Source: Enteropsectra breve
Lineage: Eukaryota; Microsporidia
Length of the DNA: 33,104 bases
Direction of reading: 5' to 3'
Assembly: GCA_024243835.1 (NCBI GenBank)
Contig: JALPMN010000610.1
Coordinates: 1 to 33,104 of the forward strand
Shown: in pieces, positions 1-9,206 of the stretch
Layout: each line of letters opens with the position of its first letter
How positions within the stretch are numbered: the stretch's first letter is position 1
The notes under the pieces: model-generated
Database searches by the model: none
Told to the model about the DNA's origin: nothing
The model's input: only the letters and a program-made list of their open reading frames with translations
Translations under genes and position numbers: made by a program

Positions 1-126
1 AGTAATAGTAATAGTAATAGTAATAGTAATAGTAATAGTAATAGTAATAGTAATAGTAATAGTAATAGTAATAGTAATAGTAATAGTAATAGTAATAGTA
101 ATAGTAATAGTAATAGTAATAGTAAT
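1..126. repeat. AGTAAT hexanucleotide microsatellite
   Basis: Twenty-one perfect copies of the 6-base unit AGTAAT run from the first base of the window to position 126 and probably continue upstream. The array ends three bases beyond the stop codon of MCM6, so on the MCM6 sense strand (ATTACT units) it forms the immediate 3' flank and probably part of the mRNA 3' end. The absence of any interruption suggests recent expansion or an actively slipping locus; an assembly edge artefact is possible. Confidence 0.97.
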
Positions 127-129
127 ATT

Positions 130-2415
130 TTATCTGTCATAGTTGGGATGAACATAAAGACAGCCATCCATCTCAAACAAAATACTCTCATGATCCACCA
201 GATAGTCAATAACCTTCAGACAGCGCAGATGCTCATTCTCAACCATCTCAGAACCAGTCAGCCGATCTTCAACACTCTCCAGATACTTCATTGCCAGCTC
301 CTCCCGGCTGTATGTCCCCATCTTCACCAGGTAAATTAAGTTGTTGGTAATTTTTACATAGTCTTTGTTTGATACAACAAAATCCTCTTCATTCTCTTTA
401 CACACAAGATTTATCTCTTCACCGGTAACTTCAATAACGGAAGACTTCAAAAGTCTGCAGGCCTCCTGCACGTATTCGGCACTGATCACCCGGTCGTTGT
501 GCAGCTTGGCCAGTGCCTCACTGAGCCTCAACATGCTCTCCAGATGCCTGGCCGTGAGTCTGTAGTTGTTCGTGTTGGCAAGAGAGTCTTGTCTCAGTCC
601 CAGGTATTTTTCTACCAGCAGATCTTTTCCTGCATCGCTCAGCTCACAGACCCTGTTTTTCACGTATTTTATGTAGAGCATCACTTCTTCAACGGTGAAG
701 GCCTTGGCAGCCATATTCTTCAGCATCAGCCTGTTGTTTTTACTGTCGTTATCAATCTCGGTATTAATAACATCACAATCATAGTTATTATTAAAATTAT
801 TATCAAAACTATTATTATTGTATAGAACATGGTTGGAGAGTATCTTGCCCGCTATCTTCTTGTCATTTTCCTTATCAATTTCATCAATCAGCACAAAGTA
901 TAAATCAAAACGGCTCATAATCGGTGCCGATAAATTCACATTCTGGCGCAGTGTCTTTCTCTTGTCATAGCGCCCACGCACCGGATTGGCTGCTGCCAGG
1001 ATACTCGCCCGGCTGTTAAGCGTTGCATTTATCCCTGCCTTCGCTATTGTTATTGTCTGCTGTTCCATAGCCTCATGGATGCTCACCTGATCTTTATAGT
1101 TCATTTTATCAAACTCATCAATACAACAAACGCCCCCGTCAGCCAGAAGAAGCGCCCCTGCCTCAATTGCAAAATCGCCTGTTTCTGAATCTTTAACTAC
1201 AGCAACCGTAAGACCCGCTGCTGTTGACGACTTTCCTGACGTGTAAACAGAGTTGGGAGAGATCGATGCTGTTTGCTTCAGGAACTGGCTCTTGGCTGTT
1301 CCAGGATCACCCACCAACAGAACATTTATAGTTCCCCTCTGTTTAATATCTGATTTTCGTGTTGTACCGCCCACAAGCATCAGAAGAATCGCAGATTTAA
1401 TATTTGCATGGCCATAGATCGTTGGGAAAAGCGAGTCACTAAGATTCTCATAGAGATTTGGCACTCCCTGCATTCTGCGTATGATGTCCATTTCCTCCTG
1501 TGTGTACAGCTGTTCGTTATTATCATTATTATCATTATTATTAATATTAAGGTTATTAATAAGGTTATTATTATTTATATTAATATTAGTATTTATATGA
1601 TTAATATTAGTATTTATATGCGTGGAGCCAACAGGCGCAAAGTGGATGCAGAAGAAGCACAGCTTGTAGGTCAGATCCTTGGTGTTTCTCTTGGCTTTCT
1701 CACTGGGAACTCCCTCCATCGTGGGCGCACTTTTGATACTCGACATATTAAGACCTGATGGAACAACAGCACAGAATCCAGTAAATTTGATATGTGCGCC
1801 AGGCTTTATTTTTTCAATCAGCTCATTACGAAGAATCACATCGATGGAACGGGGAAGCGAGCCTGGAGGAATCTCCTCAGCTGCCTCCTGGACATGCACA
1901 CGCTGCCAGTTGGAGAATTTGCACTCAGGAAGATCAAGATCATATTTAGACCTGTTGGTGCACATGGGATTGGGACAGAACAGGGGCTCAGTGTAGCGGA
2001 ATTCCTGGCGGATATTCTTTATCTTCTCGCCACAGTCCCGGCAGATAAAGGCCCCGGTATGCAGCTCAGGACGGACCTGTGAGGAGCGTGTTGCTGTCCC
2101 AACAAAAGAAACCAAATTCCCAAGAGTGCCAGACTTCAGCTCACGTATCTTCAGATTAATCACTGGATTGTAGAACGAGAGATCCAATTCCTTCGAGAAC
2201 TTGAGTTTCGTGTAGTTTTTAAAAATTTTCACAAGCTCCTCGTATTTATCGATAAAGCCCTTCTGGATGGCATGCCCGAGAGTCTCGTCCTGCTCTGAAA
2301 GCTCATTCAGATCCATAAAGAGAGTCTCGCCGTTGGTGTCCAGGATGTTCTGGACAGTGGCTGCCACATGCTCTCTGCTCTCAAGGTAGTATGTGAAAGC
2401 ATCCTCAAGATTCAT
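130..2415 (-). CDS. MCM6: DNA replication licensing factor MCM6 (replicative helicase subunit)
   Basis: A 761-residue subunit of the hexameric MCM2-7 helicase, nuclear, loaded at origins. The N-terminal zinc site is C125-x2-C128 with C147 and C152. The stretch WQRVHVQEAAEEIPPGSLPR (170-189) is typical of MCM6 rather than other MCMs. The AAA+ core has Walker A GDPGTAKS (369-376), Walker B CIDEFDKM (431-438) and the SRF arginine finger (501-503). Two Asn-rich insertions (about 265-301 and 532-561) interrupt the conserved fold and are encoded by AT-rich microsatellite-like DNA. The ATG is preceded by AAAAATTTTACCCAA, the start-proximal motif seen throughout the window, which supports this start. 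The stop TAA almost touches the AGTAAT array. Family assignment is firm, and MCM6 is preferred to MCM4 or MCM7 on the zinc and WQRV region. Confidence 0.95.
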   Translation of the reverse strand: MNLEDAFTYYLESREHVAATVQNILDTNGETLFMDLNELSEQDETLGHAIQKGFIDKYEELVKIFKNYTKLKFSKELDLSFYNPVINLKIRELKSGTLGNLVSFVGTATRSSQVRPELHTGAFICRDCGEKIKNIRQEFRYTEPLFCPNPMCTNRSKYDLDLPECKFSNWQRVHVQEAAEEIPPGSLPRSIDVILRNELIEKIKPGAHIKFTGFCAVVPSGLNMSSIKSAPTMEGVPSEKAKRNTKDLTYKLCFFCIHFAPVGSTHINTNINHINTNININNNNLINNLNINNNDNNDNNEQLYTQEEMDIIRRMQGVPNLYENLSDSLFPTIYGHANIKSAILLMLVGGTTRKSDIKQRGTINVLLVGDPGTAKSQFLKQTASISPNSVYTSGKSSTAAGLTVAVVKDSETGDFAIEAGALLLADGGVCCIDEFDKMNYKDQVSIHEAMEQQTITIAKAGINATLNSRASILAAANPVRGRYDKRKTLRQNVNLSAPIMSRFDLYFVLIDEIDKENDKKIAGKILSNHVLYNNNSFDNNFNNNYDCDVINTEIDNDSKNNRLMLKNMAAKAFTVEEVMLYIKYVKNRVCELSDAGKDLLVEKYLGLRQDSLANTNNYRLTARHLESMLRLSEALAKLHNDRVISAEYVQEACRLLKSSVIEVTGEEINLVCKENEEDFVVSNKDYVKITNNLIYLVKMGTYSREELAMKYLESVEDRLTGSEMVENEHLRCLKVIDYLVDHESILFEMDGCLYVHPNYDR
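777..826. repeat. AT-rich trinucleotide-like tract encoding Asn-rich insert 2 of MCM6
   Basis: Degenerate TTATTATT-type sequence on the plus strand encodes the NNNSFDNNFNNNY segment of MCM6, downstream of the arginine finger. It is a low-complexity coding expansion. Confidence 0.7.
1512..1620. repeat. AT-rich microsatellite encoding Asn/Ile-rich insert 1 of MCM6
   Basis: Imperfect TTATTA and ATTAATATT units encode about 36 residues of Asn, Ile and Thr between the N-terminal OB/zinc domain and the AAA+ domain of MCM6. The frame is maintained throughout. The tract lies at a natural linker, where length variation would be tolerated. Confidence 0.85.
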
Positions 2416-2693
2416 TTGGGTAAAATTTTTAGTTTAAAGAAATGGATTGTTGTTTATAGATTATAGAATATAGACATTGGTTTTTTTATAGCAGACACTC
2501 TTTACTTACGAGATAAATGAGAGTATTGCAAAAGCTCTATAACGATTTGAATGAGTTTTATTTGACAATTAAGATTTGTCTTATAAATAAACGGCATTTA
2601 TATTTAATTTTGATGTTGAAAGTTTAAATTGTATAACTCAAATATCATTGGTGGATAACGTATTTTATGATATATCACAACGCTTTATTATAT

Positions 2694-2888
2694 TTACTGA
2701 TCAGAGGCTTCGTTACTTACCTCTGTAATTATTTCTAGGGTATTATGAGTCTTGGTTGCGGTAATGGCAGTTCGCAAACTTGGCCTATTGTAATACTCAA
2801 CGATCGATAAGCCGGCGAGAATGATCAACGGAACGAAAAGCATGATGCCGATGTTGTGTACAATCGTTTCTGTGGTATCAAATGTCAT
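2694..2888 (-). CDS. Small single-pass membrane protein, unknown function (64 aa)
   Basis: I do not recognise this protein. It has a short polar N-terminus (residues 1-13), one strong hydrophobic helix (about 14-29, IGIMLFVPLIILAGLSIV) and a polar C-terminal tail rich in Thr, Glu and Asn. The first residues are not Arg/Lys-rich, so a signal anchor or tail-exposed membrane protein is more likely than a secreted one. It is accepted as a gene, despite its size, because the ATG is directly preceded by AAAAATTTTCCCAT, a near-perfect copy of the start-proximal motif of the housekeeping genes. A second identical motif copy lies 31 bp further upstream. It is transcribed away from MCM6's 5' end on the same strand and has no operon-like overlap. 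Confidence 0.7.
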   Translation of the reverse strand: MTFDTTETIVHNIGIMLFVPLIILAGLSIVEYYNRPSLRTAITATKTHNTLEIITEVSNEASDQ

Positions 2889-2934
2889 ATGGGAAAATTT
2901 TTCCTAAATGAAAAAATCAATGGGAAAATTTTTC
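2889..2934 (-). promoter_or_regulatory. Duplicated AAAATTTT/CCC start-proximal motif
   Basis: The 14-mer TGGGAAAATTTTTC occurs at 2890-2903 and again, identically, at 2921-2934 (plus-strand reading). On the minus strand each reads GAAAAATTTTCCCA. The proximal copy abuts the ATG of the 64-residue gene. The distal copy is followed by ATTGATT rather than an ATG, as if a promoter and start segment had been duplicated and one start lost. Confidence 0.7.
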
Positions 2935-3299
2935 TAATAAGACATAACAGATGTATGTTTTTAAACAAAAGGGAATTTAATTTTGAACAGTACAGGAAAA
3001 GACTTGAATTATAATAGAAAATGAAGTTCTAATATAAATATTACATGGCTTTTTGAAATACAGTTCTGATCCCGATAACGAACACTATTTAAAGTGAGAT
3101 CGTATCAAATGCTAATCATTACGCTGATCTATTTAAAAATACGTGAGAAGCGTTGTTAATGCTAGGTTCAATTGTTACTTTAATTAGTTAATATTGCTAA
3201 ATTCATCATTATTCACGTTTTTAGGATGAATAAGTTTGTTGTTATTTAATTCTTTAAAATGAATCGCATGAAAGAGTATAAGGATTTTAATACTGTTGT
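2935..3299. other. Intergenic, AT-rich, no gene seen
   Basis: Between the duplicated promoter and the 3' end of the next small gene I find no ORF with the start motif, no tRNA and no obvious repeat. The sequence is AT-rich with scattered stops on both strands. Confidence 0.6.
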
Positions 3300-3509
3300 T
3301 TAGCATTGTGCACATAATCTTTCTTTCAACCTGAATGCGATATTATAAGGGATTTCGCCCCATTTCATCAAGCAGGGGGAAAGATAGTTATCGCATTTTG
3401 TCTCGAGCATATAATCGAAAGCAACGGCAATGCAAAGCAGCAAGTATACGGCTCCGAGCGCTTGAATTATATTTTCCATGATCTCAGATAGGAGCTTAAA
3501 ATTTGGCAT
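3300..3509 (-). CDS. Small single-pass membrane protein, unknown function (69 aa)
   Basis: Unrecognised. Residues 13-34 (about IIQALGAVYLLLCIAVAFDYM) form one hydrophobic helix, followed by a Cys-containing tail with four cysteines (39, 46, 66, 69), including the final residue. The tail could be lumenal or extracellular and disulfide-bonded, or the terminal Cys could be a modification site; neither is shown. The start is supported by AAATTTTTACACCCG immediately before the ATG. An internal Met at residue 11 is an alternative start that would still leave the helix intact. It lies in the same orientation as the 64-residue membrane protein about 400 bp downstream of it. The two share architecture (short N-terminus, one helix, polar tail) but no clear sequence identity. 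Confidence 0.65.
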   Translation of the reverse strand: MPNFKLLSEIMENIIQALGAVYLLLCIAVAFDYMLETKCDNYLSPCLMKWGEIPYNIAFRLKERLCAQC

Positions 3510-4182
3510 CGGGTGTAAAAATTTACATGATTTTTCAATATTATAGGGACAAATGAATCAATCAACTGGACAAATGAAGATTTAAAATAACTTAGCTTGT
3601 GGATGCTTATAATGTTTTATAAAAAAGTATATAATGTAGACCAGTAGAACATGCTTTTACTATTGCCAGTTACATATTGTTTTAATGCTTTCTATCAAAC
3701 AGAATTCAGCATTAGATTCTTAAGATATGGACAATAAACATTGGTCAAATAGCCAATATTATAATATTGCTGCTAATAACAGTCTTTTTAATCATAATAG
3801 TGGCAGTAAGCAGCCCATATTTTCAATTATGCAAACGGACCTGATCACACGACATCAAGAAATGCTGAAGAAATAACAAATGTACTTGGCATATTACTCA
3901 CTCGCAATATTATTCATGACGTGGGAATTTTTCTTGCTAAAGTAAAATTTTTAAATCAAAATTTTCACCTATTAATTCAGGATTTATCAGAAGCTTTATA
4001 TCTGATAAAATATGTATATTTACAGCTGCAAGACGATAAGATCCGTCACCACATTATTTATATAAATTATCTGCAAGGCGCAGAGCCAGTATTTTATAGT
4101 TATGCTATTAGTAATAAAAATGAGACTTGCTATATCATGCAGCCTCTTTAAGTGATATTACAAACTTTTAAAACCATTATCC
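3510..4182. other. Intergenic between divergent membrane-protein genes
   Basis: AT-rich. It contains several AAAATTTT-like strings near 3941-3966 without an associated ATG-initiated ORF. A 76-codon open frame at 3921-4151 begins only with GTG and has low-complexity composition, so I do not call it. No RNA gene was seen. Confidence 0.5.
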
Positions 4183-5829
4183 ATGTCCAGAGCCAAAAAT
4201 TTCAGGAAATTGGCGTGGATTTACATTCTCTCGCTCACCACGACTCTTCCTCTGTCTGTGATGCTGGTCTCAACACTGCAGCGCATTCTTCCTGCATGGC
4301 TTATTGCATCTGTTTTCGTAGTTGGTGTTAGCTACAACTCATTGGTATACTATTTAAAGACTAAGCTGCCTGCTGAAACAAACTCAAATACTTTTAAAAG
4401 AATGGCCAAAGACACAAGCATCCGTATTGAGGAAACATCTTTTTCGATGTCAGATTTGAGTGCAAAATGTACCGTTCAAAATTCTGAGCCAGGAAATTCT
4501 GCTACCAAGACTGCAATTACATATGTAGTGCCTGAAAATAAAGGCGCTCTCACCATTGGTATCAAGCAAATGGGAACTTTTTTTACCCAAGCATTGTCCA
4601 CCGCATGCCATTTTTTGCTTTTAACAGTCATTTTCTTTGCAACTTTCAGGATAGGAACTGCCATCTATGGAATGTTTGATCAATATACATTGATGAACCC
4701 ACAAAAGACAGTAATGGCGAAAGCTTTTCATAATGCTGTGTTCTGGTCTTTTTCAGTCTATGGGCTTTTAAGCGTTTTATTTGCCTATAAACTGCCCAAG
4801 CTCAAATACATTGCAACCTGCATGTCGTTTGTAGCAGTGTTCATATCAGTTGTGTTTCTCTGTATTGAGGGCCCTAAAAGCTTGGCTTCTTTGGATTATG
4901 AGGAAACTAACGACGAGATTTTTGCAAATATCTGGCAGCCCTTCACACTACTGGGCGCTTTGTTTGCAACATTCCCCTTCAGATACACCGATCATTTCCA
5001 CAAATTGTCAAGCTGTGCATTTGCCAAGGCTCGGGCACTTGCAATGCTTCTGGGTGGCCTCACTTCTACCTTTATCGTTTACGTCTTTGGGTTTCAATTC
5101 AACAAAATAAGAAAAGACATGATTCACATCGAAGAAATTACTGCAACAGCGCTCTTTGCGCCGGAACTTAAATTTTCACTCCCATCATATGCCACAATGG
5201 CAGAAGCATCGATGCCATTCTTCTTCTTACTCGGCATGCTTTGGACTCTAGCTCTTTACGTATTTGAGTATGCCCTGGCAGATATTAGTGCGCTCAAAAA
5301 GAGTTTATCCTCAGGTACTTCTTTGCGAATATCAAACTTAGCTATTGTTAAATCAGTATGCAACTTCTGTGTGTTTATTAAAAACAGAATTCTAAGAGCT
5401 ATTAGGAGTGCAGCATTGCGTTTTATGTCTGAAGAAAAGCTCCTTAAAATAACCAAGAATTTGGACTTGTTATTTGACATAATCGCCAAGCTAGCAAATT
5501 CCATTGTCGCGCCTGTCTTGCTATTTGCATTGTGCACTGTGCAGATTTATTTTGAGTCGTATGAATTTGATTACCTGAAGATAGTCTTGGGAACAGCAGT
5601 TTTTTGCCATTTCTTTTATTTCTACGTTTTTGATTTCTTTAGGAATCTGAAAAAATCTAGAAGAGAAGTTGTACTGCGAAAAGTAGTTTATTTCTGCCAG
5701 TTCATTTTTCTTGCAGCATTCATCCTCTCTTGGATTATGATATGTGTGATCATGCGGGAAGATCTGGCATACATAATATTGGATTCAAGACATGTAGTCT
5801 TAGAGCCATTGGTAGTTGATGATTATTAA
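4183..5829 (+). CDS. Polytopic membrane protein, paralog A (548 aa)
   Basis: Unrecognised family. I count about eleven hydrophobic segments: near residues 12-30, 37-58, 140-162, 185-202, 207-226, 250-266, 284-304, 343-363, 440-457, 464-486 and 501-524. A polar, Ser/Thr-rich loop lies at about 60-130, with a long semi-polar stretch at 365-435. It is clearly homologous along its length to the protein at 7267-8949. The best shared blocks are the N-terminus (TTTLP, MLVSTLQRIL), NIWQPFTLL (249-257), FPFRYTDHF (264-272), MLWTLALYVFE (352-362) and the C-terminal HFFYFYV block (476-482). The 60-130 loop is the most divergent part. The start follows ACCATTATCC, a weak form of the window's motif. It could be a transporter or an organelle-envelope protein; I see no diagnostic motif, and it does not resemble the microsporidian ATP/ADP (NTT) transporters. 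Confidence 0.85.
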   Translation: MSRAKNFRKLAWIYILSLTTTLPLSVMLVSTLQRILPAWLIASVFVVGVSYNSLVYYLKTKLPAETNSNTFKRMAKDTSIRIEETSFSMSDLSAKCTVQNSEPGNSATKTAITYVVPENKGALTIGIKQMGTFFTQALSTACHFLLLTVIFFATFRIGTAIYGMFDQYTLMNPQKTVMAKAFHNAVFWSFSVYGLLSVLFAYKLPKLKYIATCMSFVAVFISVVFLCIEGPKSLASLDYEETNDEIFANIWQPFTLLGALFATFPFRYTDHFHKLSSCAFAKARALAMLLGGLTSTFIVYVFGFQFNKIRKDMIHIEEITATALFAPELKFSLPSYATMAEASMPFFFLLGMLWTLALYVFEYALADISALKKSLSSGTSLRISNLAIVKSVCNFCVFIKNRILRAIRSAALRFMSEEKLLKITKNLDLLFDIIAKLANSIVAPVLLFALCTVQIYFESYEFDYLKIVLGTAVFCHFFYFYVFDFFRNLKKSRREVVLRKVVYFCQFIFLAAFILSWIMICVIMREDLAYIILDSRHVVLEPLVVDDY

Positions 5830-7266
5830 AAGAATTCTATAGCAAAATGCTGTGTTTGGATTATTTTTAATATCGAAAAGGTAATTAAAACGTTTAAATA
5901 GAGCCTATATATTTTTTCATTAAATGGTATAAGCTTTGTTCTTTAAATTTTGAGTTGAAAGTTCAATAACAAGCTAAGCCAAAAATGTGGAATGTGCTGT
6001 GGTGACTGTGTAAAGTTCGTATGGTTGAAATAATTCTTCATAGTTTATATAAAGACCAGAGCATTTCTCTCATCGGGACCTGAAGAATCTGTACCCTATA
6101 AAGAAATTCATTAAACTAAATAGCCGACAGAGTATAGAAGGTTAAAGCTAGTATGCAAGAGGGGTATTATTTTACACAAGTATTGAAATTATCATGTAAT
6201 GAGCCTTGTATACTTAAGCGAAGAAAAATTGGCTTTAATGATTGTTAGAGAATTATCACAGCAAGAGTTTTCTCAAAAGAAGAACTGTTAGATCTTTTGC
6301 GTAAATATATTTAGGTAAATATGGACTCAAAAAGATATAATGAGCAGTGCTCAATCTATAACTTACTATATATAGAAAGAAGACCCGAAACAAAGATTTG
6401 ACTTCATTTTTAGAGAGAGTATTCTAAGTTTGCTTAGTTTCTTTATTAGAAGGGGAATTGAGAAAATACAGATAAAGTACAGGTTGTTTAGCCAAATTCA
6501 TTAGAAAATAAACGAGAACAACACCTACCTTAAACTTGAACGATGAAGGCGTTGGGAAGCGTTATACGGCAGAGGTGGTTATATACCAGAAACAGTTATT
6601 ATTAGCAAATACTGTGTTTTTAAGTATAAAAATTGTATATTAGTCACACGGAAACATCAACATGCGAGTTAAACAAATTTCCAAAGAAATTAACTCATAC
6701 CCAAAACAGTGGAGATATATTTCAATTTTATTACAGTTTAGTAAAATGTTGGCTAAGATTCTCTACTTCATAGTTATTATTAAGCCAAGACAGCATTAGA
6801 CGAGAACTGCTCTATTTATAATTTTAACTAATACAAGGCCTTGGTTATGCACTATATCTAGACAGTTATATTACTTTTTACCATTTGAACTAACTAATAT
6901 TATTATTGATAATTGCGATGTCATAATAATACCAATTAATATGTAAAAATACACAAATAATGGTGTAAATAAAATATCTTGAGAGAGCACATCTGGATTC
7001 TTGTATATTTATAGAGGTAACAGTATAGTTGTCCTTACAATACATCTGGGTATTTGCATAGTTCTTTAATTAATAAAAAATTATGTCATTATTAAATTAT
7101 TCGCATCTTATCAATATGAGTGTAGAATTTGGTACAAAAACATTTTTCAAGATAAGTACAGTGTCTATTATAACATGTTGCAGCTCCTCTATTTGCTGTG
7201 CCATATAATGGCGTGCGCTGTGTTCTCTCATATTAACAGTTAATAAAACTTATAAAAATTTTATCC
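5830..7266. other. Long AT-rich intergenic spacer between the two paralogs
   Basis: About 1.4 kb without a convincing gene on either strand. Only micro-ORFs occur, for example a roughly 22-codon hydrophobic one at 7175-7243, and none has the start-proximal motif. I could not recognise a decayed third paralog copy by eye. The spacer is unusually long for this window, where other spacers are mostly under 900 bp. Confidence 0.55.
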
Positions 7267-8949
7267 ATGTCAGTAGCTAAAATTTTTAATGAGTTGGGAT
7301 GGATCTTCATTCTTTCCGTTACAACAACGCTGCCAGTGTCCATGATGCTGGTCTCAACACTCCAGCGCATTCTTCTACCATGGGTTATTGCAACAGTCTT
7401 TGTGTTAGGTATAAGCTATAACGCCTTTGCATATTACTTAAAGACTAAAGGGCCTTCAGGTGCAAGCTCCCTTGGCTTTAAAAGACTGAGCTCAGACACA
7501 AGCATCCGTATGGAAGAAACATCATTTTCATCTTCAGAACTAACCGCCAGTAGTAACGAAAAAATTGATGATTCAGAGTTAGGCAATTTTGTAGATCAAA
7601 ATACAGACACATTAATAGACGATGATGTGGAAAGCGCTTCAGTTGCTGACACCAAAAGAAAGCGTTCTATTCTCAATCAGGTATTTTCTGCAGTGTGCCA
7701 TTTTGCGCTTTTGAATACCATTTTCTTCGCTGCCTACAGACTCGGTGGACCTTCCTTCGATTTATTTGATAACTATGCCTTTTACACCAACAATCAGCCA
7801 ATGACCAAATCCAATCACGGCATTTTTTGGGCCTTTCCTGTCTTTGGTCTGCTAAGCATTTTGTTCAACCGTAAATATCCCAAACTAAAGTACATAGCAA
7901 GCTGTGTGTCATTTGTCGGAGTGTTTGTTTCAGCCATATTTCTATGTATTGAGGGCCACCAGATCATCCCTCTGGACCACACGGAAACTAATGACGTTAT
8001 TTTTGCAAATATTTGGCAGCCCTTCACACTACTAACCGCTTTATTTGCGGCTTTTCCTTTCAGATACACCGACCATTTCCTCAAATTAACAAGTCACACA
8101 TTTGCCAAGGCTCGTGCATTTGCAATGCTTGCCGGAGGCCTTACTTCTGCTTTCGTTGTTTTCTTCTTCGAATTTCAGTTCAACAAAATAAGGAAAGACA
8201 TAATGCACATTTCAAATATACTGGCTGATTGGTATGACAGTAAAATATTCCCTGCTCCAACCAGTGCTACGGTTACGAATGCACCACTGGCTCTTCCGTC
8301 ATTCGCCTCTTTGCTGGAGGTCTCGATACCATTCTTCTTTGCTCTTGTAATGCTTTGGACTCTAGCTCTGTATGTCTTTGAGCATGTTCTTGAAGACTTC
8401 AGTGCGCTAAGACAGAGCTTATTCTCAAACAGTTCGCTAGGAGAAACCATATCAAACACATCCATTTATAAATTTGTCTGTCACACTTGTGCGTCTATCA
8501 AAAACGAAATATCAAGAGCAGCTAAAAGAGTTTGTCTTGCTGTTGTGTCAGAAGACACTCTTCATAAATCAGCCGAGAAATTAGATACGTTATTTGGCAA
8601 GCTCTCTAGTATAGTAAAAGTTGTTGGTGGGCCTATAATGCTGTTTGCACTGTGTGCTGCCCAGCTTTATATAGAGACACATGAGTTTGATTATCTGCAG
8701 ATAATTTTGGGTTTGTCTGTATTTTGCCATTTCTTTTACTTCTATGTCTACGAATTCTACAAAAATATGAGAAAAACTAGAAGAGAGACTGTGCAGCAAA
8801 AGACAATCTTCATCGTACAGTTCACTTTCCTTGCAATCTTGAGCTTCTCTTGGATTCCGATATGGACAATCATGCGGGTGAATGATGCAATCATTGCGGC
8901 AGATTCTGAACATGTGGTTCCCAAGCCATTCGTATTTGAAGATTATTAA
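7267..8949 (+). CDS. Polytopic membrane protein, paralog B (560 aa)
   Basis: Paralog of the protein at 4183-5829, with the same arrangement of hydrophobic segments and nearly the same length. The first 38 residues align without gaps, and both proteins end in Asp-Tyr. Shared blocks include TSIRMEETSFS (about 78-88; TSIRIEETSFS in paralog A), NIWQPFTLL, FPFRYTDHF, LWTLALYVFE and CHFFYFYV. It differs in a longer acidic loop (about 90-130, several Asp/Glu) and a small insertion around residue 330. The ATG is preceded by AAAAATTTTATCC, a better version of the start motif than paralog A has, so the two copies may be expressed at different levels. Function is unknown; divergence is concentrated in hydrophilic loops, as expected for duplicated membrane proteins under changing selection. 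Confidence 0.87.
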   Translation: MSVAKIFNELGWIFILSVTTTLPVSMMLVSTLQRILLPWVIATVFVLGISYNAFAYYLKTKGPSGASSLGFKRLSSDTSIRMEETSFSSSELTASSNEKIDDSELGNFVDQNTDTLIDDDVESASVADTKRKRSILNQVFSAVCHFALLNTIFFAAYRLGGPSFDLFDNYAFYTNNQPMTKSNHGIFWAFPVFGLLSILFNRKYPKLKYIASCVSFVGVFVSAIFLCIEGHQIIPLDHTETNDVIFANIWQPFTLLTALFAAFPFRYTDHFLKLTSHTFAKARAFAMLAGGLTSAFVVFFFEFQFNKIRKDIMHISNILADWYDSKIFPAPTSATVTNAPLALPSFASLLEVSIPFFFALVMLWTLALYVFEHVLEDFSALRQSLFSNSSLGETISNTSIYKFVCHTCASIKNEISRAAKRVCLAVVSEDTLHKSAEKLDTLFGKLSSIVKVVGGPIMLFALCAAQLYIETHEFDYLQIILGLSVFCHFFYFYVYEFYKNMRKTRRETVQQKTIFIVQFTFLAILSFSWIPIWTIMRVNDAIIAADSEHVVPKPFVFEDY

Positions 8950-8991
8950 AATTCATTTCTTACACCTTAGATTCTAATTTATATAACTTTC

Positions 8992-9049
8992 TATACTCAT
9001 CTATGTAAATCTCTATATTCATCTATGTTAATCTCTTTATTCATTTGTA
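8992..9049. repeat. 22-bp tandem repeat, about 2.6 copies
   Basis: Units at 8992-9013 and 9014-9035, with a partial unit to 9049, share the core TCATCTATGT(A/T)AATCTC. The repeat lies in the 3' flank of paralog B and before the next gene. It is short and imperfect. Confidence 0.75.
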
Positions 9050-9206
9050 CCTGTGATTAAATAGGCGATATATAAACTGTTGTATCAAAAATATTCTAGC
9101 AAGTGCATCTTCGATACTTTTAATACACAACAAAACAGTTGTGAATATGTTATTTTCTAACTGAAAGAACTCCTTTTTATTTTCTGCCCAAATAAAATTT
9201 GCGCCC

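Noticed and set aside
148..2082. Several plus-strand ORFs opposite MCM6
   Set aside because: All lie antisense to a clear MCM6 coding frame, and none has the start-proximal motif.
3921..4151. 76-codon open frame on the plus strand
   Set aside because: Starts only with GTG, no C-run directly before it, low-complexity AT-driven composition, no recognisable domain.
4183..8949. Paralog pair considered as ATP/ADP (NTT) transporters
   Set aside because: Similar size and many helices, but no NTT-like conserved blocks are visible.
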